A stretch of 64,000 bases of DNA from Galbitalea sp. SE-J8 (lineage in GTDB: Bacteria; Actinomycetota; Actinomycetes; Actinomycetales; Microbacteriaceae): positions 62,001 through 126,000 of the forward strand of contig NZ_JAUASV010000002.1 of the NCBI RefSeq assembly GCF_030345695.1, in the 5' to 3' direction. The notes below the pieces were generated by a model, which made no database searches, was not told where the DNA came from, and was given only the letters and a program-made list of their open reading frames with translations. Numbering within the stretch: position 1 is the stretch's first letter; each line of letters opens with the position of its first letter. Shown here piece after piece: positions 19,283 to 26,197 of this stretch. Both the position numbers and the translations under genes were made by a program.

Positions 19283-19610
19283 TCGATGGACACGTGCATC
19301 CGTGTTTCGTTTTCTTGGTGTCGCAGGCGTGGTAACACTTGGCCTCACGGCATGCGCGCACGTCTCGGAATCCCAGGCTTCGACCCGCTCGACCGTCGTC
19401 ACCGCGCCCGCCGTCCCGACATCCGCGCCCACGTCGAGTCCCGTTCCGTACGAGACGCCCGACTCGCTGGACGGAACCGTTGTGACCTATTCGACAAATG
19501 GTCTCTCGACAACCTGCACCGTGGACACGAAGCACGCCCGCTATTGCGGGCTGACCCAGAAGCCCGGCGTAAGGGCGAGCGGCTCCGAGCAACAACCCGC
19601 AGGTCGCTGA
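19269..19610 (+). CDS. small putative lipoprotein
   Basis: This 113-aa protein begins with positively charged residues, a hydrophobic segment (FRFLGVAGVVTLGL) and a lipobox LTAC, so Cys would be lipidated and the protein anchored outside the membrane. A Ser/Thr/Pro-rich stretch follows, then a short domain with two further Cys (STTCTVDTKHARYCGLT). The ATG at 19269 overlaps the end of the peptidase pseudogene by 14 bp, suggesting that the two were expressed together. I do not recognise the family; a role as partner or inhibitor of the peptidase is speculation. Confidence 0.6.
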   Translation: MHALNRWTRASVFRFLGVAGVVTLGLTACAHVSESQASTRSTVVTAPAVPTSAPTSSPVPYETPDSLDGTVVTYSTNGLSTTCTVDTKHARYCGLTQKPGVRASGSEQQPAGR

Positions 19611-19622
19611 GTCTCGCGTCGC

Positions 19623-19690
19623 GGGTCACCTGCGCGATGCTTGCCTGGGTCGCAGCCGAGCACGCCGTCGCGCAGCTGCGCTCGGCCTGA
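19623..19690 (+). pseudogene. diverged copy of the sufU 3' end
   Basis: This stretch encodes RVTCAMLAWVAAEHAVAQLRSA followed by a stop, matching the SufU C-terminus RVKCAMLAWVAAEHALAQVR. Over 55 aligned bases I count 9 mismatches. No start or other part of sufU is nearby. It marks the right end of the lower-GC islet and looks like a displaced or duplicated gene end. Confidence 0.8.
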
Positions 19691-19790
19691 CGAGGCCAGC
19701 ACACGCGCGTTCCGCGTGGGGGAGTGTTGCGCCGTCTTGCGCTCTGTTGCCGTCTGTTGCGGGCGTCGTGACGGCGGGGTCGCCGGACCC

Positions 19791-19796
19791 TACGGT
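19791..19796 (+). promoter_or_regulatory. -10 box, leaderless start of LLM oxidoreductase gene
   Basis: TACGGT ends 6 nt before the ATG at 19803, with no ribosome binding site. Confidence 0.5.
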
Positions 19797-19802
19797 CGAG
19801 CC

Positions 19803-21182
19803 ATGACGCCCCGCCCGCTGCTCCTCGGCCTCACCGTGCGCACCCTCGGCGCGTGGCCGTACGGCTGGCGGGCGCCCGGTGCGCACCGCGACCCGAGGGA
19901 CGACCCGCGCGTGCTGCGCGAGCTCGCCGTGGCCGCGGACCGGGCCGGGATCGACCTGCTGCACTTCGGCGACTGGCTCGCGACATCCGTCGACTTCGAG
20001 CGCGGCGACGCGTACCTGCTGGCGCGCGTCGAGCCGCTCGCCGCGGTCGCGCACCTCGCGGCGATCACCGAGCGCATCGGCTTCGTCGTGACGGTCAACG
20101 CGGGCTACGTCGACGCGTACAGCCTCGCGCGCTCGACGGCCGCCATCGACCTGCTGAGCGCGGGCCGCCTCGGTCTCGCGATCACGACGTCGACGGATGC
20201 CGCGACCGCCCGCAACTTCGGCGGCCGGTCGATCGACTCCGATTTCGAGCGCGCGACCGCGGCCGCGGAGCTCATCGAGGCACTGCACGCGCTCTGGGAC
20301 AGCTGGGAGCACGACGCGTTCGTCGCGGACGTCGCCGAGGCGCGCCTCGTCGAGCCGGCGCGCCTGCACGCGGGCGGGTTCCTCGGGCGGCACCACTCGT
20401 CCGTGGGGCCGCTGAACGCGGTGCGCCCTCCGCAGGGCCACCTGCCGCTGCTGCTGCCGGCGACGACGCTGCGCGCGCGCGAGCTCGCGGCGCGGTACGC
20501 GGATGCCGTGCTCGCGACCGCCACGACCGTCGAGGACGCGCTGCGCCTGCGCGACGACGTGCGGCGGGCGGCGTCGGCACCGGAGCGCGCCGAGCCCGCC
20601 GTGCTCGTTCCCGTGCTGCCGATCGTGGGGGCGGACGACGACGAGGCCTGGGCGGCGTACGACGACCTGGTCGGGCTCGTGCCGGTCGCCGACGCCGCGA
20701 CGGCGGACGCCGACGCCGTGCCGGCCGAGCGCAGCATCCGCGGTCTCGGCCGCCTGCTCGACGTGTCGCTGTCGGGCGTGCTGCTCGACGAGCCGGTGCC
20801 GCGGCGGCTCGCCGAGCGGTTCGCGCCCGTCGGCCGCCTGCTCGTGAAGACCGCGGGGGAGCGCTCGGGGCGGCGCATCGGCGCCGAACGGCCGATCACC
20901 TGGCGACAGCTCCTCGTGGCGAACCTGGTGCGGTCGAACGTCGTGGTCGGGTCCGCCGCCCGCGTCGCCGACGAGCTGGAGCGCTGGAGCGCCGGCCGCG
21001 CGGCGGACGGCTTCACCGTGCTCTCGGCGACCCTCGCGCACGGGCACCGGTTCGTGGACGACGTCGTGCCCGAGCTGCGCCGGCGCGGCCGCCTGCACGA
21101 GAACACGCCCGGTACGCTTCGGGAGCGGCTCGGGCTGGAGCCCGCGCCGAACGGATACGTCCGGCGCCTCGCACTGCACTGA
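19803..21182 (+). CDS. LLM class flavin-dependent oxidoreductase (NtaA/DmoA-like monooxygenase)
   Basis: This 459-aa protein has the luciferase-like monooxygenase barrel with the features of the NtaA/SnaA/DmoA group: TLGAWPYGWRAPGA near the N-terminus, DWLATSVDF, VTVNAGYVDAYSLARSTAAIDLLSAGRLGLAITTS and the late VVVGSAARVADELERW. These enzymes use reduced FMN and oxygen to oxidise chelators, sulfides or similar. The FMN reductase at 21222 follows 39 bp downstream, so the pair forms a two-component monooxygenase. The long form (over 430 aa) is usual for this group. Confidence 0.85.
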   Translation: MTPRPLLLGLTVRTLGAWPYGWRAPGAHRDPRDDPRVLRELAVAADRAGIDLLHFGDWLATSVDFERGDAYLLARVEPLAAVAHLAAITERIGFVVTVNAGYVDAYSLARSTAAIDLLSAGRLGLAITTSTDAATARNFGGRSIDSDFERATAAAELIEALHALWDSWEHDAFVADVAEARLVEPARLHAGGFLGRHHSSVGPLNAVRPPQGHLPLLLPATTLRARELAARYADAVLATATTVEDALRLRDDVRRAASAPERAEPAVLVPVLPIVGADDDEAWAAYDDLVGLVPVADAATADADAVPAERSIRGLGRLLDVSLSGVLLDEPVPRRLAERFAPVGRLLVKTAGERSGRRIGAERPITWRQLLVANLVRSNVVVGSAARVADELERWSAGRAADGFTVLSATLAHGHRFVDDVVPELRRRGRLHENTPGTLRERLGLEPAPNGYVRRLALH

Positions 21183-21221
21183 CGCCGGCGACCCCCGACC
21201 GTCGAACCACCGAGGAAGACC

Positions 21222-21740
21222 ATGCCCCTCTCCGTCGTCACCGTCTCCGGCAGCCTGCACGCGCCCTCGAAGACGTCCCGGCTGCTCGAGCGCATCACCG
21301 GCGCGCTCGCCGCGCGCCGCGACGTCTCCGTCGACGCGATCGAGGTCACGGGGATCGGGGGCCTGGGTGCCGCGCTCGGCCGCGGACCGCTGCCCGGTCC
21401 CGTCGCGGATGCCGTGGCCCGCATCCAGGGCGCCGACCTGCTCGTGGTCGCCACGCCCGTCTACCGCGGCTCGTACACCGGACTGTTCAAGCACCTCGTC
21501 GACCTGCTGCCGCAGACCGCGCTCGCGGGCACGCCCGTGCTGCTCGCGGCGGTCGGCGGCGACGACCGGCACTCGCTCGTCATCGAGCACGAGCTGCGCC
21601 CGCTTCTCGCGTTCTTCGGCGCGCTGACCCTGCCGCTCGGCGTCTACGCGCGCGACGCGGATGTCGCCGACGACCCCGACGGACGCCTCACCGCCGCGAT
21701 CGCGGCGGCACTCGACGCCGCGGAGCCCGTGCTGCCCTGA
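21222..21740 (+). CDS. NAD(P)H-dependent FMN reductase (SsuE/MsuE-like)
   Basis: This 172-aa flavodoxin-like reductase has VVTVSGSLHAPSKTSRLLE (FMN phosphate loop), VVATPVYRGSYTGLFKHLVDLLP and AVGGDDRHSLVIEHELRPLLAFFGA, the pattern of SsuE/MsuE reductases. It would deliver FMNH2 to the monooxygenase encoded just upstream. The ATG at 21222 follows GAGGAAGACC. Confidence 0.88.
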   Translation: MPLSVVTVSGSLHAPSKTSRLLERITGALAARRDVSVDAIEVTGIGGLGAALGRGPLPGPVADAVARIQGADLLVVATPVYRGSYTGLFKHLVDLLPQTALAGTPVLLAAVGGDDRHSLVIEHELRPLLAFFGALTLPLGVYARDADVADDPDGRLTAAIAAALDAAEPVLP

Positions 21741-21881
21741 CCCAGCGCTTGTGAGCGCGCAGCCCGCGCGACCTCGAGACGCCGGCGCGGCGGCCCAGGA
21801 GTCATGGAGGTCGCCCTCCGCGCGCTCGCTCCCGGGGAATCCCACGACCCCGGCGCCCTCTTCCGCGCCCCGGCGCGCGCT

Positions 21882-21903
21882 GTTCACCATCCGTTCACCG
21901 TCG
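21882..21903 (+). promoter_or_regulatory. PHO box upstream of the pst operon
   Basis: GTTCACC occurs twice with 11-bp spacing (21882-21888 and 21893-21899), matching the direct-repeat units bound by PhoP in actinobacteria. It lies about 105 bp before the pstC start chosen here. It implies induction by phosphate starvation. Confidence 0.75.
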
Positions 21904-22006
21904 CGAGGGCCGCTCGACACCGACCGATGCCACCGTGAGCCGTTCCCGTCGGGGACCGCACCCCCCCAACGCGCTGTGCCAGCTGTACTCACCCGAGGAC
22001 GACCGC

Positions 22007-22990
22007 TTGACCGTCGATGCTCCCCGTCGCCTGACGATCCTGCGCGACGCGCCCGACATCCGCTTCCGGGCGATCGCCCGCGCGGGCGGCGTCGCCGTGC
22101 TCGCGATCATGCTGCTCGTCGGCGCGTTCCTCGCGATCCGCGCCTCCCAGGCGCTCGGTGTCGCGGGCCTCTCGTTCCTCACCACGCAGGCGTGGGAGCC
22201 GGATGCCGGCGCCGGTCGGTTCGGCATCGCGGCGGTGCTCGTCGGCACGATCCTCATCGCGCTCGTCGCCATCCTGATCGCGGTGCCGCTGTCGACCGGA
22301 ACCGCGCTGTACATCACCGAGTACGCGCCGCTGCGCCTGCGCAGCGCGCTCGTCGGCCTGGTCGACCTCATGGCCGCGATCCCGAGCGTCGTCTACGGCC
22401 TGTGGGGCTTCTTCTTCCTCCAGCAGTCGATCACGCCGGTCTCGAAGTGGATCTCGCAGACCTTCGGCTGGATCCCGATCTTCGCGGTCGACGGCGTCGA
22501 CCCCGACGACCCGCTCGCGAGCCCGACCGTCTACACCTCGTCGACGTTCATCGCGGGCATCGTCGTCGCGCTCATGATCACGCCGATCATCACCTCGATC
22601 ATGCGCGAGGTGTTCAGCCAGGCACCGCTCGGCGAGCGGGAGGGCGCGCTCGCGCTCGGGTCGACGCGCTGGGGCATGATCCGCAGCGTCGTGCTGCCGT
22701 ACGGTCGCGGCGGCATGATCGGCGGCACCATGCTCGGCCTCGGGCGCGCGCTCGGCGAGACCATCGCGGTCTACATGATCATCTCGCCGATCTTCGTGAT
22801 CCAGCCGCACATCCTGCAGGCCGGTGCGAGCTCGGTCTCGTCGCTCATCGCGCTGCGGTACGGCGAGGCGACGCCGTTCGCGATGAGCGCCCTCATGGCC
22901 GCGGGGCTCGCGCTCTTCCTCATGACGCTCGTGATCAACTTCGCGGCGTCGTCGATCGTCGCGCGCTCGCGGTCGGGGCAGACCTCGTGA
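22007..22990 (+). CDS. pstC: phosphate ABC transporter permease PstC
   Basis: This inner-membrane permease of the high-affinity phosphate importer has about six membrane segments and the EAA-type loop REGALALGSTRWGMIRSVVLPYGRGGMIGG. ALYITEYAPLRLRSALVGLVDLMAAIPSVVYGLWGFFFL is typical PstC sequence. I chose the TTG at 22007 (327 aa), 8 nt after GAGGA. A GTG at 21935 in the same frame would add 24 residues, without a good ribosome binding site. It is followed by pstA after 13 bp. Confidence 0.88.
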   Translation: MTVDAPRRLTILRDAPDIRFRAIARAGGVAVLAIMLLVGAFLAIRASQALGVAGLSFLTTQAWEPDAGAGRFGIAAVLVGTILIALVAILIAVPLSTGTALYITEYAPLRLRSALVGLVDLMAAIPSVVYGLWGFFFLQQSITPVSKWISQTFGWIPIFAVDGVDPDDPLASPTVYTSSTFIAGIVVALMITPIITSIMREVFSQAPLGEREGALALGSTRWGMIRSVVLPYGRGGMIGGTMLGLGRALGETIAVYMIISPIFVIQPHILQAGASSVSSLIALRYGEATPFAMSALMAAGLALFLMTLVINFAASSIVARSRSGQTS

Positions 22991-23003
22991 CGGAGCAGGG
23001 CTC

Positions 23004-24392
23004 GTGAGCCCGACGATCATCGAAGCGCCGTTCGGCGAGATCCTCGACCCGACCGACCCGCCCGTCGAGCCGCGCACCTCCCTGCCGGAGCGCTCCGACG
23101 ACGAGCCGCGCGGTCCCGAGACGCGCCGGGGGCGGGGCGTGCGGATCAGCGACGTGCTCGCGGTCACCGGTGCGGCGGTCTCGTCGCTGTGCGTCACGGC
23201 GCTGCTGTTCACGACCCTCGCGCCGCTGAGCGGCCTGCTGCCCTTCGTCGTCACCGCCTACCTGCTGTTCCTCGTGTTCTACGCGCTGCTGGTGTCGACG
23301 GATGAGGCGGCGCCCGTCGTGCGGGACCGGGTCGCCCTCGTCGCCGTGCACTCCCTCGCTGTCGTGGTGTTCGCGACGCTCGTCTTCGTCGTCGCGTTCA
23401 GCCTCATCCGTGGCGCCGACGCGCTGCCGCACCTGAACTTCTACACGCAGGACATGTCGCTCGCGGGCCCGCTCGACCCGCTGTCGGCGGGCGGCGTGCT
23501 GCACGCGATCGCCGGCTCGCTCATCCAGATCGCCATCGCTCTCGCGATCACGATCCCGCTCGGGCTGACGACCGCGCTGTTCCTCACCGAGGTGCCCGGG
23601 CCGTTCGCGCGCTTCGTGCGCACGATCGTCGAGGCGATGACGGCGCTGCCGTCGATCGTCGCGGGCCTGTTCATCTACGCGAGCGCGATCCTCGTGCTCG
23701 GGCTCGACAAGTCCGGCTTCGCGGCGGCTCTCGCGATCAGCGTGATGATGCTGCCGATCATGATCCGGTCGGCGGATGTCGTGCTGCGCCTCGTGCCGGC
23801 GACGCTCAAGGAGGCCTCGATCGGCCTCGGCGCCGGCCAGTGGCAGACCGTGTGGCGCGTCATCCTGCCGACGTCGCGCTCGGGCCTCGTCACGGCGATC
23901 ATCCTCGCGACCGCGCGCGGCATCGGCGAGACGAGCCCGGTGCTGCTCACGTCGGGTTTCACCGCCGGCCTCAACGTCGACCCGCTGCACGGTCCCATGG
24001 TGTCGCTGCCGCTCGCGATCTTCGAGTTCGTGAAGAGCCCCGAGCCGACCATGATCGCGCGCGGCTTCGGCACCGCCGCCGTGCTCATGTTCCTCGTGCT
24101 GCTGCTGTTCGCGATCGCCCGCCTGATCGGCGGCCAGTCGATCGCGAAGCGCGAGCGCCGCCGCGAGCGGCTCGAGCGCGCGGGCTCCGTCGTGCACCGC
24201 GGACTCGCCGCCCTCCGCATCCGCGCCCTGGCCGCGAGGCTCCGCGCCCTGATCACGGAAATGCAGGAGCGGAGCGTCGCCCGCCGCCCGCGCGACGGCG
24301 TGTCGGCGCGTCGGGGGCGCTCGGCTCCTGCATTTCCTGACCCCGCGGTCGCCGAGGCGGCGCCGCGCCCCACCCCGGAGGACCCCCGATGA
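23004..24392 (+). CDS. pstA: phosphate ABC transporter permease PstA
   Basis: This second permease subunit (462 aa) has LKEASIGLGAGQWQTVWRVILPTSRSGLVTAIILATARGIGETSPVLLTSGF, the PstA EAA loop region. It is much longer than typical PstA (about 280-300 aa). It has a 45-residue hydrophilic N-terminus plus extra membrane segments, and a basic C-terminal extension of about 75 residues. Inside that extension a long-loop inverted repeat (24257-24337) is translated in frame. The GTG start is 13 bp after pstC, and the stop overlaps the pstS start. Confidence 0.88.
   Translation: MSPTIIEAPFGEILDPTDPPVEPRTSLPERSDDEPRGPETRRGRGVRISDVLAVTGAAVSSLCVTALLFTTLAPLSGLLPFVVTAYLLFLVFYALLVSTDEAAPVVRDRVALVAVHSLAVVVFATLVFVVAFSLIRGADALPHLNFYTQDMSLAGPLDPLSAGGVLHAIAGSLIQIAIALAITIPLGLTTALFLTEVPGPFARFVRTIVEAMTALPSIVAGLFIYASAILVLGLDKSGFAAALAISVMMLPIMIRSADVVLRLVPATLKEASIGLGAGQWQTVWRVILPTSRSGLVTAIILATARGIGETSPVLLTSGFTAGLNVDPLHGPMVSLPLAIFEFVKSPEPTMIARGFGTAAVLMFLVLLLFAIARLIGGQSIAKRERRRERLERAGSVVHRGLAALRIRALAARLRALITEMQERSVARRPRDGVSARRGRSAPAFPDPAVAEAAPRPTPEDPR
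24257..24337. repeat. long-loop inverted repeat inside the pstA 3' end
   Basis: GGAAATGCAGGAGC (24257-24270) is repeated as its exact reverse complement at 24324-24337, with a 53-bp GC-rich loop. It encodes residues of about 418-445 of PstA, in the C-terminal extension. Similar architecture is seen at 45892, 46492 and 63765. Confidence 0.9.
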
Positions 24393-26197
24393 ACGCTCGT
24401 CCCCGCGTCCGGTTCCGCGAGCTCGGGCGCTCGCGCGGGATCGCGCTCGGCCTCATCGCGGCGGTCGTCGCGCTCGTCGTCGCGCCCGCGGCATCCGCGA
24501 GCGCCGAGAGCTACGTGCCCGTCTCGGGCGCCGGCTCGTCGTGGAGCTCGAACGCCATCGACCAGTGGCGGCGCAACGTGCAGCAGTTCGGCATGCGCAT
24601 CAACTACGCGTCGACGGGCTCCTCGGACGGCCGCAACCAGTTCAAGGCCGGCACGGTCGACTTCGCGGTGTCGGAGATCCCGTACAGCCTCACCGACGGC
24701 GGCGTGTTCGACTCGCCGCCCACGGTCGGTTACGCGTACATGCCCATCGTCGCCGGCGGCACGGCCTTCATGTACAACCTCGAGGTCGGCGGCAAGCGGG
24801 TCACCAACCTGCGCCTCTCGGGCGAGGTCATCACGAAGATCTTCACGGGCGTCATCACGAGCTGGGACGACCCGGCGATCGCGAAGGACAACCCCGGCCT
24901 GACGCTGCCGAAGCGGCAGATCGTGCCCGTCGTGCGCTCCGACGGCTCCGGGTCGACGGCGCAGTTCACCACCTGGATGGGCAAGAAGTACGGCTCGCTG
25001 TGGGACGCCTACTGCGCACAGGCCGGGCGCTCGACGCCGTGCGGCGTGACGTCGAACTACCCGACGATCCCCGGCAAGGGCTTCATCGCGCAGCCGAACT
25101 CGCAGGGCGTCTCGGGGTACGTCGCGCAGAAGGCGAACGTCGGAACGATCACCTACGTCGAGTACTCCTACGCGCTGAAGACCGGCTTCCCGGTCGCGAA
25201 GGTGCTCAACGCGGCGGGCTACTACGTCGAGCCGACCGCGTCGAACGTCGCGGTCGGCCTGCTGGCCGCGAAGATCAACACCGACCAGAGCTCGCCGCAG
25301 TACCTCACGCAGATCCTCGACGGCGTGTACGACAACAAGGACGCGCGCACCTACCCGCTGTCGTCGTACTCGTACATGATCCTGCCGACCTCGACGGCCA
25401 CGAACTTCACGAACGACAAGGGCAAGACGCTCGGCGCGTTCGCGTACTACTTCCTCTGCGAGGGCCAGCAGCAGGCCGAGGTGCTCGGCTACTCGCCGCT
25501 GCCGATCAACCTGGTGAAGGCGGGGCTCGAGCAGGTCGCGCGCATCCCCGGCGTCGACACGCAGTCGATCGACATCGCGAAGTGCAACAACCCGACCTTC
25601 TCCAAGGACGGCACGAACACGCTCGCGACGAGCGCGAAGCAGCCTCAGGCGTGCGACGAGCAGGGCACGGCCCAGTGCCCCGACGGCACGGGCGGCGCGG
25701 CCGGGATCCCGACCGAGGTGAAGGGCGGCGCGTCGGCGCCCGCGACCAGCGCTCCGACGCAGGCGCCCGGTTCGGGCGGCGCGACGGGCGGGTCGACGGG
25801 CGGCGGCTCCGGCGGCGGCTCCGGCTCTCCGGGCGACGGCGGGTCCCCGGGCTCCGCGGGGGGCGGAACGACCGACGGCGGCACGACGACCGAGCCCGGC
25901 ACGTCGCCGGACACGGGAACGGATGCCGGCGCCGCGCCCGTCGATCCCGGCACGACGGTCGGCGGTGCGGCATCCGGAACCGGCAACGTCAACGGCGTCG
26001 CGGGCGGTCCGGTGCAGTGCGAGGCCGACACGGGCACGTGCGTGAGCGTCGCCTCGCTGCCGGTCGAGGTCGCCTCGTCGACCGACTGGTCTCCCGCGCA
26101 GTCGCTCATGCTCGGCGCGGTCGTCGCGCTGCTCGCGCTCGTCGTCGTCCCGCCGCTCATCGGACTGGGCCTCTCGCGGCGGAAGGGAAGCCGATGA
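24389..26197 (+). CDS. pstS: phosphate-binding protein PstS with C-terminal membrane anchor
   Basis: The protein has 602 aa. A signal peptide (LGLIAAVVALVVAPAASASA) is followed by a PstS-type binding domain: YVPVSGAGSSWSSNAIDQWR, NYASTGSSDGRNQFKAGTVDFAVSEIP, and VVRSDGSGSTAQFTTWM, whose SGST loop contacts phosphate. After about residue 440 comes a Gly/Ser/Thr/Pro-rich stalk of about 120 residues, then one membrane helix (LMLGAVVALLALVVVPPLIGLGL) and a basic tail. Unlike most PstS proteins it has no lipobox; it is tethered by its C-terminus. It overlaps pstA by 4 bp (ATGA) and the next gene by 4 bp. Confidence 0.9.
   Translation: MNARPRVRFRELGRSRGIALGLIAAVVALVVAPAASASAESYVPVSGAGSSWSSNAIDQWRRNVQQFGMRINYASTGSSDGRNQFKAGTVDFAVSEIPYSLTDGGVFDSPPTVGYAYMPIVAGGTAFMYNLEVGGKRVTNLRLSGEVITKIFTGVITSWDDPAIAKDNPGLTLPKRQIVPVVRSDGSGSTAQFTTWMGKKYGSLWDAYCAQAGRSTPCGVTSNYPTIPGKGFIAQPNSQGVSGYVAQKANVGTITYVEYSYALKTGFPVAKVLNAAGYYVEPTASNVAVGLLAAKINTDQSSPQYLTQILDGVYDNKDARTYPLSSYSYMILPTSTATNFTNDKGKTLGAFAYYFLCEGQQQAEVLGYSPLPINLVKAGLEQVARIPGVDTQSIDIAKCNNPTFSKDGTNTLATSAKQPQACDEQGTAQCPDGTGGAAGIPTEVKGGASAPATSAPTQAPGSGGATGGSTGGGSGGGSGSPGDGGSPGSAGGGTTDGGTTTEPGTSPDTGTDAGAAPVDPGTTVGGAASGTGNVNGVAGGPVQCEADTGTCVSVASLPVEVASSTDWSPAQSLMLGAVVALLALVVVPPLIGLGLSRRKGSR

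Larger units (their letters stand above)
17958..19622. other. lower-GC islet inserted behind sufU
   Basis: The stretch is visibly less GC-rich and has ordinary codon use unlike the flanks, especially from about 18360 to 19560. It carries an orphan minus-strand fragment, a frameshifted G1-type peptidase and a small lipoprotein. It is bounded on the left by the sufU 3' end and on the right by a diverged copy of that 3' end. No integrase, transposase or tRNA is visible, so the mechanism of insertion is open. Confidence 0.55.

Noticed and set aside
17958-19690. Integrative element with its own integrase behind sufU
   Set aside because: All frames in the islet were inspected and no integrase, recombinase or transposase motif is seen; only the sufU 3'-end duplication supports insertion.
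24541-26193. A 1481-aa frame joining the pstS region with the following surface protein
   Set aside because: The upstream 550 residues are the +1 shadow of pstS, which itself has a signal peptide, PstS motifs and correct codon use. The second protein starts at the ATG at 26194 with its own signal peptide.
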